From positions 1 through 64,000 of the forward strand of contig JARKOV010000149.1 of NCBI GenBank assembly GCA_029975965.1: a DNA stretch of 64,000 nucleotides, given 5' to 3'. Each line of letters begins with the position of its first letter. Positions within the stretch are counted from its first letter, which is position 1. Both the position numbers and the translations under genes were made by a program. Shown one piece after another: positions 16,566-24,778 of this stretch. The stretch is from Anaerolinea sp. GTDB lineage: Bacteria > Chloroflexota > Anaerolineae > Anaerolineales > Anaerolineaceae. The notes beneath the pieces are model-generated. The model was given only the letters and a program-made list of their open reading frames with translations, made no database searches and was not told the origin of the DNA.

Positions 16566-17174
16566 TTAATTGGCGGCGTTAACCACGGGCGACTGGTTGA
16601 GAATCTTGAGATCATCCAGCGGCCAATAGATCACCAGCGCTCGTCCAATAACCAGGTCACTGGGCACAAAGCCCCAACTGTGCGAGTCGGAGGATTGGTT
16701 GCGGTTATCGCCGAGAACAAAAATCTGTCCTTCGGGCACGGTCCATTCCCCGCTGTATTGGGGCGGAGCGGCGATGTAAGGCTCGTCTAAGGGTTGGTTG
16801 TTGACAAACACCTGATTGTCGTGAATGGATACGGTTTCACCGGGCAGACCAACGACGCGTTTGATGTAATCCTCATTTGGGTTGCGCGGGAAATGGAAAA
16901 TCACCACGTCGCCGCGGTCGAATTCGCCGAGGCGGTAGGCCAGTTTGTTGACCAGGATAAACTGGCCCGGTTTGAGGGTGGGCTCCATGCTGATGTTTTC
17001 TACGCGCACGCGCCCGAGAACCAGGTCGATGAGAAAATACAGCACCAACGCCATGAGGATGGTTTGCAGCGTTTCCAGCAAGAAGCTGAGAACTGGATTT
17101 CGGCGTGGCGCAGGGCGAGTTGGCTCAGGATCGGGCAATAATTCGGAGCGGTAAGACTCCAAGCGGACCTCCAA
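16566..17174 (-). CDS. lepB: Signal peptidase I
   Basis: Membrane-bound serine protease that removes signal peptides from exported proteins. 202 residues with one N-terminal membrane helix (~37-54, TILMALVLYFLIDLVLG). The catalytic Ser62 lies in ENISMEPTLKPGQ and the general base Lys105 in EDYIKRVVGLPGE. The later boxes (GQIFVLGDNRNQSSDSHSWG) are intact. It has its own promoter at 17229-17257, set inside an inverted repeat. Confidence 0.95.
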   Translation of the reverse strand: MEVRLESYRSELLPDPEPTRPAPRRNPVLSFLLETLQTILMALVLYFLIDLVLGRVRVENISMEPTLKPGQFILVNKLAYRLGEFDRGDVVIFHFPRNPNEDYIKRVVGLPGETVSIHDNQVFVNNQPLDEPYIAAPPQYSGEWTVPEGQIFVLGDNRNQSSDSHSWGFVPSDLVIGRALVIYWPLDDLKILNQSPVVNAAN

Positions 17175-17215
17175 AAACTACCTGCAATTCAAGGGCGGTT
17201 GGTCTCGATGCCAAC

Positions 17216-17277
17216 TGCCTGTAAAGCCATTATAAAACTCATTGGAGGGATGAGCAAGGGCAACCGCTTTACAGGCA
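17216..17277. repeat. 12-bp inverted repeat bracketing the lepB promoter
   Basis: TGCCTGTAAAGC (17216-17227) and GCTTTACAGGCA (17266-17277) are exact reverse complements, 38 bases apart. One arm overlaps the predicted start site and the other lies just upstream of the -35 box. It could be an operator pair, or end the upstream operon, whose last gene stops at 17279. Confidence 0.6.
17229..17257 (-). promoter_or_regulatory. Sigma70-like promoter of lepB
   Basis: Minus-strand -35 TTGCTC (17252-17257) and perfect -10 TATAAT (17229-17234), 17 bases apart. The start site would be near 17222, giving a leader of about 48 bases. The whole promoter lies between the arms of the inverted repeat at 17216-17277. 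Confidence 0.65.
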
Positions 17278-17278
17278 A

Positions 17279-18556
17279 TTACCAACTTTCGCTGGTTTCC
17301 TCACCCGGTCGCGGATACAGGCGCTGATGCAAATGGGCCTGCTTGAGTTGCAGGTGATCGCTGTCCTCGTAATAGATATCGCGGTCGATGACCCGCCGGT
17401 CTTTGGTCGCAAAGAGCACCACGTCGCTTTCGATCATGCGCGCGGGATAGACGATCATGCCGGCTCCCAGGCGGCAATTATGCCCCACGCAACCGCCCAA
17501 GACTGGCCGGTTGGAGAGGCGGAGCTGCCCGGTGCCATCCCGCGCCTTGATTGGCGCGGAGAGCAGGTTGAAATCGGTCCAGGTCGATCCGGCGCCGATG
17601 AAGGTGTTGCGCCCGACGACGCACATTTGCAGGCAGGTGTTCTGCGCGATCAGGCAGTTGTCCATCACGGTGGTCATGAAAAGCGAGGCGCGAAAGGGCA
17701 AGAAAGTGCCGTCGCCAAGAACCGAGAGCATCACCTGGCAGCCCTGCGAGATGTTGACGTTATCGCCAATGATGCAGTTCTCGATCACTGCGTTGGCGCC
17801 GATGGTTACGTTATCGCCGATGGTTGTCGGCCCGTGAATGACAGCGTCTGGGTCGATGACGCAGTTCTTCCCGACCTGGACGACGCTCGAGCATTTGAGC
17901 ACCTGGCGGCCTTCATAGAGGGCGGTGCCGAAGAGCTTGAGCTTGAAGAAAGGGTCGCGGTTGAGGCGGTCTTCAAAACGCGCGCCGCGCCCAAACAGGC
18001 CAAACACTTCGTCGGCGATAAAGATGTGCACCCACGAATCAATCGCGATCAAGCTGCGCAGCGGAACCTGGTAAACCAGGTCACCGTGCGCCGCTGCCAT
18101 GTAGAGCGGGATATGGTAATAACCCACCTCGCGCGATTGCAGGTCGATCACCAGCGGTTCGGCGCCCGGTTCAGGGCCGCGCGGATAGTACCACAGGTCG
18201 GCAAGGTAGAGGTCGCCGGCGGGAGTGTAAGAAAGCGAAAGGGGCAGGATGTGCTCGCGAAAAGCCGGATCAGTGATGGAAAAAGCGGCGCGCACTGCAC
18301 GGTTGGCCTTGCGTGCGGCATCCAGGAAGGCGCGCATGTAATTTTCTTCGAAGAACAGGTTGTCGCGGTACACGATGCACGGTTCGTGGACCTGTGGCAG
18401 GGGCGAACCGGGTGGCAGCTCGACCTCTCGGGTGGTGTAAGGGGCAAGCACATCGCGCTGCACCAACCATAATGGCTGATTGCGCACGCGCAGATCCCGC
18501 GCCGGTTCGTTGAACGGAACGATGGACCGTTTCGATTGCAGGATTATCTTCAACAT
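17279..18556 (-). CDS. Left-handed beta-helix (hexapeptide repeat) acyltransferase-like protein
   Basis: 425 residues. The C-terminal half (~215-385) is a hexapeptide-repeat beta-helix as in GlmU or sugar acetyltransferases: VGKNCVIDPDAVIHGPTTIG, NVTIGANAVIENCIIGDNVN, NCLIAQNTCLQMCVVGRNTF, GHNCRLGAGMIVYPA. The N-terminal ~200 residues are not recognised and carry no clear nucleotidyltransferase motif. Likely a sugar-nucleotide or glycan acyltransferase, but the substrate is unknown. Last gene of a five-gene minus-strand operon, 33 bases after the V4R gene. Confidence 0.65.
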   Translation of the reverse strand: MLKIILQSKRSIVPFNEPARDLRVRNQPLWLVQRDVLAPYTTREVELPPGSPLPQVHEPCIVYRDNLFFEENYMRAFLDAARKANRAVRAAFSITDPAFREHILPLSLSYTPAGDLYLADLWYYPRGPEPGAEPLVIDLQSREVGYYHIPLYMAAAHGDLVYQVPLRSLIAIDSWVHIFIADEVFGLFGRGARFEDRLNRDPFFKLKLFGTALYEGRQVLKCSSVVQVGKNCVIDPDAVIHGPTTIGDNVTIGANAVIENCIIGDNVNISQGCQVMLSVLGDGTFLPFRASLFMTTVMDNCLIAQNTCLQMCVVGRNTFIGAGSTWTDFNLLSAPIKARDGTGQLRLSNRPVLGGCVGHNCRLGAGMIVYPARMIESDVVLFATKDRRVIDRDIYYEDSDHLQLKQAHLHQRLYPRPGEETSESW

Positions 18557-18589
18557 CTCGTCAATCCAGTCCGCTGTCTGCCCTTCAGA

Positions 18590-19183
18590 TTAATCGAGCG
18601 CTTTTTTATCGATCTGGAACAGGCATGCGTCTGCGCCGGAGCACTGGCAGGAAACCTCGCGCACCGGGTAGCTCCGTCCACCGGCAACCCAGGCGAGATA
18701 CTCCTGCAACAAGCCGATCACCAGGTGGCAGGCCGGGCAAGTAGTGCTTCCGCCGGCAGCCTGGTAGGGATCGATGCGCCAGTACCAATGCGTCTCGTCC
18801 TGGCTGGCGGAGACGCGCAAGCCACAACGCTCGGTCAAGAGAACCGCCATTCGTTCCAGGCCGGTCAGGATGCGCCTGTTCAACGGCAGCAGACGGTAAT
18901 CACTGCCGGTGATGCCGGCATCGGCGCCCCATTTGCGCAGTCCGTGCCGGAAGGCTGCGCGCCCGCTGCGCAGCGCGACTCCGCAGCCGCCCAAGGGGCC
19001 AAATTGATCGACCAGCAGGCGCTGCAGTTCGTCCAGGCTGGTCATTGTGGGCTCAGTTTCGCTTCGGCAAGCGCGTGAAAACAACTCGCGCGCGCTGTCT
19101 GGCCCGACGATTTCTTTAAACCCTTCCAGCAGCACTTTTTGCGCGTCTTTGGTTGGTAAGGAGGAATCAGGTGCGAGGTTCAT
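18590..19183 (-). CDS. V4R-domain protein
   Basis: 197 residues. The C-terminal part matches the V4R (4-vinyl reductase-like) small-molecule-binding domain: CPACHLVIGLLQEYLAWVAG, then YPVREVSCQCSGADACLFQI, with the conserved cysteines. The N-terminal part (GVALRSGRAAFRHGLRKWG) also fits V4R proteins. V4R domains bind hydrocarbon-like ligands in regulators and in bacteriochlorophyll synthesis; no pigment genes are nearby, so a sensor role is more likely. It overlaps the upstream hydrolase gene by 17 bases. Confidence 0.7.
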   Translation of the reverse strand: MNLAPDSSLPTKDAQKVLLEGFKEIVGPDSARELFSRACRSETEPTMTSLDELQRLLVDQFGPLGGCGVALRSGRAAFRHGLRKWGADAGITGSDYRLLPLNRRILTGLERMAVLLTERCGLRVSASQDETHWYWRIDPYQAAGGSTTCPACHLVIGLLQEYLAWVAGGRSYPVREVSCQCSGADACLFQIDKKALD

Positions 19184-19976
19184 GGGTCTCTACGGGTAAA
19201 TCTAGGAAGTCCTTAATTTTTGCCATGCAATCTTGCGGCTCATCTAACATAATGAAGTGACCGGCATGTGGGTAGCGCTCGATGCGCGCGTGAGGCACGC
19301 CAGCCTGGAGCGGCTGCCACTGGCGCGGGTGCACGATGTTGTCGTGATCGCCGTACATGCCCATCACCGGGATGCCGATTTTACACAGGTTGGGTCGCAG
19401 GTCGGTGCGGCGCAGGGTGGCAATGCTGACCAGGAAGGATTCGAGCGTGGTGCGGGACAGGTCGCGGTCCATCATATCGGGGAAGCGCGGGTCTTTGCAG
19501 ATGAAAGGCGATGCAACCCGCATGCCTGCGCGAAAGAGCGGGAAGAAGGTGAAGAGCGACCAGGCGATCGTGCGGTATCCGGCGAATTTTAACATCAGCG
19601 CCAGTGATGAACCGGTGATCGGAGAGCCGATCACCACCACCTTCGAGGTGCGCTGAGGGTGCTGGATGGCGATCGACAGGCTGACGGTACCGCCCATCGA
19701 GTGACCAATCAACGGGGCCTGCTGGATACCCAATTGCTCCATGAACTGGTCGACCAGGCTGACGAAGTCCTGCACGTTGTAGGTGTCGCGTTTGGTGCCG
19801 GATTCGCCAAAACCCCAAAAATCCAGGGCATACGTCCGGTAAAAGCGACCGAGAAAGGTCATCGTTTCTTGCCACAAACCCCAGGAACCCAGCCAGCCGT
19901 GCAGAAGGATGACTGGACGACCCCGTCCGAAAACCTCATAATGAAGGATGCCCTGGTCGGTGGTGATGGAAGACAA
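19167..19976 (-). CDS. Alpha/beta hydrolase
   Basis: 269 residues with the alpha/beta hydrolase fold: oxyanion-hole LLHGWLGSWGLW, nucleophile elbow GHSMGGTVSL (Ser93), acid residue in MGMYGDHDNIVHP, and catalytic His in YPHAGHFIMLDEP. Substrate unknown. The start is taken as TTG 19976 because a strong GAGGGGGG ribosome binding site lies directly upstream; no nearby in-frame ATG competes. It lies 23 bases after the GTPase gene and overlaps the V4R gene. Confidence 0.85.
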   Translation of the reverse strand: MSSITTDQGILHYEVFGRGRPVILLHGWLGSWGLWQETMTFLGRFYRTYALDFWGFGESGTKRDTYNVQDFVSLVDQFMEQLGIQQAPLIGHSMGGTVSLSIAIQHPQRTSKVVVIGSPITGSSLALMLKFAGYRTIAWSLFTFFPLFRAGMRVASPFICKDPRFPDMMDRDLSRTTLESFLVSIATLRRTDLRPNLCKIGIPVMGMYGDHDNIVHPRQWQPLQAGVPHARIERYPHAGHFIMLDEPQDCMAKIKDFLDLPVETHEPRT

Positions 19977-19999
19977 GGTCCCCCCTCAGGCGGGTGCGC

Positions 20000-20539
20000 T
20001 CAGGCTTCGTCCGTTTCCATTTCGGCCAAAATGGAATACAGCAGCTCAAGCAGGACGGTTTTCACGGTCTCCTTCTTGCGCGCGACGCATGGGAGCAATT
20101 TCACCTTGGGGTCCAGGCGCAGCGCAAGGCGCATATCTTCCAGCTCCCAGGCATCGTTCATGTCCTGCTTGTTAGCGGCGACAACGTAGGGGGTGGGGGC
20201 GTAGGCGCGGAAGGTCTGTAAAATGCTGCGCGCCTCGCGGAAAGTCTCGGGGCGGGTGCTGTCCACCATGACGATGAAGCCGAGCATACCCTCGGAAAGA
20301 ATTTCCCACATGAAATCGAAGCGTTTCTGGCCGGGCGTGCCGAACAGGTAGAGAACCAGGTCGTCGTCCACGGTGATCCGGCCGAAGTCCATCGCAACCG
20401 TGGTGGTCTCCTTGACTTTTTCAGCTTCTGAGGTGATCTTTCGTTCCGTGGCGACCACGTCGATTTCACTGACAGACTGGATAAAAGCAGTCTTCCCTGC
20501 GTTGAATGGGCCTGTGACCACCATCTTGACGGTTTGCAT
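20000..20539 (-). CDS. Small Ras-like GTPase (COG2229 family)
   Basis: 179 residues. The P-loop GPFNAGKT (residues 10-17), the switch-II element LYLFGTPGQKRFDFMW, in which the usual DxxG is replaced by GTPGQ as in this family, and the NKQD base-recognition motif are all visible. Members act as signalling switches, often near roadblock/MglB-like or DUF4388 proteins. It lies 24 bases after the DUF4388 gene, which fits a two-protein switch. ATG 20539 has GAGGT upstream. Confidence 0.85.
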   Translation of the reverse strand: MQTVKMVVTGPFNAGKTAFIQSVSEIDVVATERKITSEAEKVKETTTVAMDFGRITVDDDLVLYLFGTPGQKRFDFMWEILSEGMLGFIVMVDSTRPETFREARSILQTFRAYAPTPYVVAANKQDMNDAWELEDMRLALRLDPKVKLLPCVARKKETVKTVLLELLYSILAEMETDEA

Positions 20540-20563
20540 CAACTTTCTACCTCGCAGCGAAGA

Positions 20564-21391
20564 TTATAAAGACCGGATGCGGCTGATCAAACGGTTGACC
20601 AGCGATTTTTGCTCGTTCCTGTCTGGGGTGGGGAACTGGCGCGGCTGAGGTACCGCCGGCCGGGGTGGGGGAGCGCCGACCGGGCGGATGATCTCCACCA
20701 AACCCGCCTGGATCAGTCCGTAAACCACCCGGCGAATTTCCAGCTCGTTCATCTTGGTGGCGCGGGCGATTTGCTTGATGGCATTCTTTGGATTGACATA
20801 GGAAACAACGCGCCATTCTTCCACCGACAGGTTGATGTTGCGCAGGTTGGTGCCCGGGCGGTCGCTGAATTTCAACGCCATGTCCAGGCTGGGGATTTCC
20901 TCCTGCAATTGCTCCCACTCGCGGAGCTGTCTCGAGCCCTCGATGATCAGGTTCTCGAGGTCGACGCGCACGGTGATTTTCCCGTCACCCGGGAGCGCGT
21001 CGGCGTCAAAGCGGAAGAAACCCTCGACCCAGGTAAAGAGGCGGCGGACGATTCCGATGAAATGAGTCTGAAGGCTGGTGAGGATATCGTCCTGGCTGAG
21101 ATAGCCGGCGTTGATTAACAGCAGCCCCAGCTCCTTATCGGTCATATGGGAGGTGCGTTCTTTGAGCAGTTTATACTGGCTGAGCGAGATCTTGCGCGTC
21201 TGGTGCAGGATATAGGCCAGGTTGCCGTCTTCGGCGCCGACCTGCGCATAAGCCAGCTTGCCCTGGCGAAAGGTGATGCGGGCATCTTCTCCGGGTCCTT
21301 CGATGACCAGCATCCCGGTCTTTTGAGCCAGGTTGATCAGGTTGAGCAATTGTGTGATGGAAAAATCGCGCAGATTGCCTTTTAACGCCAT
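20564..21391 (-). CDS. DUF4388 protein (PatA N-terminal-like)
   Basis: 275 residues. The N-terminal ~100 residues match DUF4388 (MALKGNLRDFSITQLLNLI, KTGMLVIEG, ITFRQGKLAYAQVG), found in signalling proteins with response regulators and small GTPases. A second part (~190-240, VSYVNPKNAIKQIARATKM then RRVVYGLIQAGLVEII) looks like a winged-helix. The Pro-rich C-terminus is probably flexible. First gene of the operon with the GTPase, hydrolase, V4R and beta-helix proteins. Confidence 0.8.
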   Translation of the reverse strand: MALKGNLRDFSITQLLNLINLAQKTGMLVIEGPGEDARITFRQGKLAYAQVGAEDGNLAYILHQTRKISLSQYKLLKERTSHMTDKELGLLLINAGYLSQDDILTSLQTHFIGIVRRLFTWVEGFFRFDADALPGDGKITVRVDLENLIIEGSRQLREWEQLQEEIPSLDMALKFSDRPGTNLRNINLSVEEWRVVSYVNPKNAIKQIARATKMNELEIRRVVYGLIQAGLVEIIRPVGAPPPRPAVPQPRQFPTPDRNEQKSLVNRLISRIRSL

Positions 21392-21426
21392 GCGGCCTCG
21401 ACTTGGATGAAAAGGGCTTCTGCAAA

Positions 21427-21432
21427 ATTATA
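21427..21432 (-). promoter_or_regulatory. Extended -10 box of the DUF4388-GTPase operon
   Basis: Minus-strand TGTTATAAT (TGn plus perfect TATAAT), about 35 bases before the ATG at 21391, which is preceded by a GAGG ribosome binding site. No good -35 box. Confidence 0.55.
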
Positions 21433-21583
21433 ACAGGGATTGTCCGATGACGCCCATTACGGTTTCCTTACAGATGCGTATAGCACTCCGCTTAATCCGT
21501 GGCCGAGAGGGAGGTTCCCGGTCTCCGGCGTGCAGGGAGCCGATCGGATACATGGGATCGACAGCCTGGGACAGGCGAAGCAG

Positions 21584-23530
21584 TTACCCCACCGAGGTCA
21601 CCGTGATTTTGAATTGCGTCTCATACAGGTGAGCGTACAAACCGCCGGCAGCCAGCAACTGGGCGTGGTTGCCTTGCTCGACGATGCGCCCGCGATCGAG
21701 GACCAGGATCTGGTCGGCAGCCAGGATGGTGCTCAGGCGGTGCGCGATGACGATGCTCGAGCGCCCGGCCATCACCCGTTTGAGCGCCTCCTGGATCAAC
21801 GTTTCCGATTCGCTGTCCAGGTGGCTGGTGGCTTCATCGAGGATTAAAATGCGCGGATCTTTGAGGATGACGCGCGCCAGGGCGATGCGCTGTTTCTCGC
21901 CCCCCGACAGGCGGTAGCCGCGCTCGCCGACGATCGTGTTGTAGCCGTCTGGCAGGCCGGTGATGAAATTGTGGATGTTGGCCGCCTTGCAGGCTTCTTC
22001 AAGCTCCGCCTGGGTAGCGTCCAGGCGCGCATACAGCAGGTTGGTGCGGATCGAATCGTGGAAAAGATGCGTTTCCTGGGTGACCATGCCGATTTGCGCG
22101 CTCAGAGATTCCAGCGAGATGTCGCGCAAGTCGTGCCCGTCGATGCAGATGCGACCACCGGTTGGGTCATACAGGCGGGGGATCAGGTAGGTCAAGGTGG
22201 TTTTCCCGGCTCCGCTGGGGCCGACCAGCGCAACCAACTGCCCCGGCTCGACGCGAAAGCTGATCTCTTCGAGAGCGCTATCGCGGGCCTGGCTGGGCAG
22301 GATCTGCGGTTCACCCTCGGCCTCTTTCCTTTCACCTCCGTTATTGCCTTCCGAGAGGGTAGCGGTCACGTTGTCGACCTGACCATACCGGCGCACTTCA
22401 CTGAGTTGTGGGGTCTGGATCCCTTCGTATTTGAACGAAACGTTCTCGAAGACCAGTTCCCCGCGCACGCCCGACAGGCTGATCGCATTGGGGGCATCGT
22501 CGATCTCACGCGGCAGATCGATGACCTCGAAAACGCGCTCGAAGCTGACCACCGAGGTAGCAAAATCGACCGGCGCGCTGGCCAGGCCGGAGAGCGAGCC
22601 GTACAGGCTGGATAGGTAAGCGCCAAATGCAACGATGGTGCCGATGGTGAATTGGTCCTGGATGACCATGTAACCGCCCAGGCCGTAGACCAGCGCGGTG
22701 CCAGCCGTGCTGAGCAGGCCGATGATGATGAAGAAGATCGTCCCCAGCAGCGCGCGCCGGATGCCCAGGTCGCGCACGCTGGCCGCCCGCGAGACGAAGC
22801 GCGCCACCTCGGTGCGATGTTGGCCAAACAACTTGACCAGCAGCGCCCCGCTGATGTTGAGCGTTTCATTGGCCAGCGCGTTCATCTTGGCGTTGGTATC
22901 CATCTGCTCGCGGGCGATATCTCGCAAGCGCGAACCCATGCGCCGGGCCGCCAGGATGAACAGGGGCAGAATGGCGATGCTGATCAGGGTAAGACGCCAT
23001 TCCAGCGAGAGCATCACGGCGAGCACGGCAGCCGATTGGATCACGTTGGTGATGATGCTGACGATGGTGTTGCTGATCGCATTTTGCGCGCCGACCACAT
23101 CGTTGTTGAGGCGGCTCATCAACTCGCCCACGCGGGTGTGGGTGAAAAAGCGCAGCGACATGCGTTGCAGGTGGCTGTAGAGCGCCACGCGAAGGTCGTA
23201 AATGACACCTTCGCCAACTGCAGCGTTGAGGCGGCGCTGGACGACGTTGACCAGGCCGCTCACGACAGGAATGCCAAGCAGCGCGAAGGTAAGCCCAACC
23301 AACCGGTTGATATCTTTTTCCGGCAAGGCATGGTCGATCAGGTTGCGCAGGATGAGCGGATTGAGCAAGCCGAGCCCCGCCGAAACCAGGATGAGGGCGA
23401 GCATGCCGGCGATTTGAAAGCGATAAGGTCGCGCATAACCCAGCACGCGCCGCAGCAGGTCTCGCGTGACCTGGGGTTTTTCGTCACTGGAGCGGATGTA
23501 GCTCCACCAGCCACCGCCATGAAATCCCAT
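21584..23530 (-). CDS. ABC exporter with fused membrane and ATPase domains (MsbA/MdlB-like)
   Basis: 648 residues from ATG 23530, chosen for the GGGAG ribosome binding site upstream. Six membrane helices lie in ~35-320 (type IV exporter fold), followed by the ATPase domain: Walker A GPSGAGKTT (~437), signature LSGGEKQR and Walker B ILILDEATSHLD. A hydrophilic insertion of about 45 residues (371-417) sits between the A-loop strand FENVSFKYEG and ALEEISFRVEPG, where relatives have only a few residues. It probably works as a homodimer exporting lipids or drugs. Confidence 0.9.
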   Translation of the reverse strand: MGFHGGGWWSYIRSSDEKPQVTRDLLRRVLGYARPYRFQIAGMLALILVSAGLGLLNPLILRNLIDHALPEKDINRLVGLTFALLGIPVVSGLVNVVQRRLNAAVGEGVIYDLRVALYSHLQRMSLRFFTHTRVGELMSRLNNDVVGAQNAISNTIVSIITNVIQSAAVLAVMLSLEWRLTLISIAILPLFILAARRMGSRLRDIAREQMDTNAKMNALANETLNISGALLVKLFGQHRTEVARFVSRAASVRDLGIRRALLGTIFFIIIGLLSTAGTALVYGLGGYMVIQDQFTIGTIVAFGAYLSSLYGSLSGLASAPVDFATSVVSFERVFEVIDLPREIDDAPNAISLSGVRGELVFENVSFKYEGIQTPQLSEVRRYGQVDNVTATLSEGNNGGERKEAEGEPQILPSQARDSALEEISFRVEPGQLVALVGPSGAGKTTLTYLIPRLYDPTGGRICIDGHDLRDISLESLSAQIGMVTQETHLFHDSIRTNLLYARLDATQAELEEACKAANIHNFITGLPDGYNTIVGERGYRLSGGEKQRIALARVILKDPRILILDEATSHLDSESETLIQEALKRVMAGRSSIVIAHRLSTILAADQILVLDRGRIVEQGNHAQLLAAGGLYAHLYETQFKITVTSVG

Positions 23531-23762
23531 GGGTATCTCCCGGTTAAATTTGCCTGGTTGATTGATACCACACAATGAAGATGCGCGCAACGAAGCTGTG
23601 GCCGTAGATCTGCTTTCAGCGAATGGCAAGGAGAAGCCAACAGAAGTTTATCGATGAGGTGTTGCGCCGATTCTCAAGTGGTAAAGTAGTGGTCAGTCAG
23701 ACGGATCTAATTACATATGTCAGAGTAGCAGGAAACTTGTCGACAAAAACGTTGACTTCGGG

Positions 23763-23768
23763 TATCAT
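23763..23768 (+). promoter_or_regulatory. -10 box of a likely leaderless promoter (DUF2568 gene)
   Basis: TATCAT, 7 bases before the ATG at 23776. TTGTCG at 23737-23742 could be a -35 box but with a 20-base spacer. Confidence 0.45.
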
Positions 23769-23775
23769 GCCAGGC

Positions 23776-24135
23776 ATGGCAAATCATCCGATCAACCTGG
23801 GTTTGCGCTTTTTTCTCGAGCTGGCTGCGCTGGGCGCGTTCGCCTATTGGGGCTGGACGGAGCACAGTGGAGCGCTCCGCCTGTTGTGGAGCATCGGTCT
23901 CCCGTTGCTCGCTGCGCTGATGTGGGGCGCATTCCGTGCTCCCCGCGACCATGGCAAAGGGCTCGTCGCGGTGCCGGGCGTTCTGCGCTTACTTTTAGAG
24001 GTAGTGTTCTTTGGCGGAGCGGTCTGGTGCCTGTTCTCAGCCGGTCGCAGCGGGTGGGGTTTCGCGTTGGCGATCGTCACGCTCATACATTATGCGGTCT
24101 CGTATGATCGGGTCGGGCGGCTGTTGCGGGGTTGA
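23776..24135 (+). CDS. YrdB/DUF2568 family membrane protein
   Basis: 119 residues with four membrane helices. The pattern LGLRFFLELAALGAFAYWGW, MWGAFRAPRD and LRLLLEVVFFGGAVWCL is typical of YrdB-like DUF2568 proteins, whose function is unknown. ATG 23776 follows a -10-like TATCAT by 7 bases; the in-frame ATG at 23767 would overlap that box. The acetyltransferase gene starts 3 bases after its stop. Confidence 0.75.
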   Translation: MANHPINLGLRFFLELAALGAFAYWGWTEHSGALRLLWSIGLPLLAALMWGAFRAPRDHGKGLVAVPGVLRLLLEVVFFGGAVWCLFSAGRSGWGFALAIVTLIHYAVSYDRVGRLLRG

Positions 24136-24138
24136 GCG

Positions 24139-24705
24139 ATGGAACTATCCATCCGTGCCATTGAAAAGGATGAAACGGACGCCGTCCTCGCGGCGGCGAA
24201 GGTGCTTCACCTGGCGTTTCGCGAGCATTGGAAGGAGTCGTGGGCCACGCTGGAAGAGGCGCGCGAAGAAGTGATGGCGATGTTCGATCCGGAGCGGATC
24301 ATCCTCGCCGCGTTCGATGGGGGTGAACTGGTCGGCTGGATCGGCGGGATCAGCAATTACGACGGTCGCGTTTGGGAGCTTCACCCGATGGCGGTGCTGC
24401 CGGAACGCCAGAGACAGGGTATCGGGACGCGCCTGGTGCAGGAATTCGAAAGGCAGGTTCGCCTGCGCGGAGGGTTAACCGTCCTGCTGGGCTCCGACGA
24501 TGAAGATGACATGACCACCCTCTCCGGGATTGACCTGTACGACAACACCTGGGAGCATATCCGTACCGTACGAGCCAAAAAAGGCCATCCGTTTGTCTTC
24601 TACCAAAAATTGGGGTACACCATCACCGGGGTAGTACCCGATGCCAATGGGTACGGCAAACCCGACATCCTGATGAGCAAGCGGGTCGGTACAGCGGGTC
24701 AATGA
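24139..24705 (+). CDS. GNAT acetyltransferase resembling aminoglycoside 6'-N-acetyltransferases
   Basis: 188 residues. The acetyl-CoA binding motif A is VWELHPMAVLPERQRQGIGT. The stretch LTVLLGSDDEDDMTTLSGID, then LYDNTWEHIRTVRAKKGHPF, then FYQKLGYTITGVVPDANGYG closely follows one AAC(6') lineage as I remember it. Aminoglycoside acetylation is therefore plausible, but environmental relatives may have other amine substrates. Co-transcribed with the DUF2568 gene. Confidence 0.75.
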   Translation: MELSIRAIEKDETDAVLAAAKVLHLAFREHWKESWATLEEAREEVMAMFDPERIILAAFDGGELVGWIGGISNYDGRVWELHPMAVLPERQRQGIGTRLVQEFERQVRLRGGLTVLLGSDDEDDMTTLSGIDLYDNTWEHIRTVRAKKGHPFVFYQKLGYTITGVVPDANGYGKPDILMSKRVGTAGQ

Positions 24706-24765
24706 AATCTAAACGTTTCTTAATCTTCACAGATCAATCCCCAATCTTCTAGCAAGGTCTTCTGG

Positions 24766-24771
24766 TAAAAT
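24766..24771 (+). promoter_or_regulatory. -10 box of a likely leaderless promoter (C39 peptidase gene)
   Basis: TAAAAT with an upstream TGG (extended -10), 7 bases before the ATG at 24779. No ribosome binding site is present. Confidence 0.55.
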
Positions 24772-24778
24772 TCCGCCT

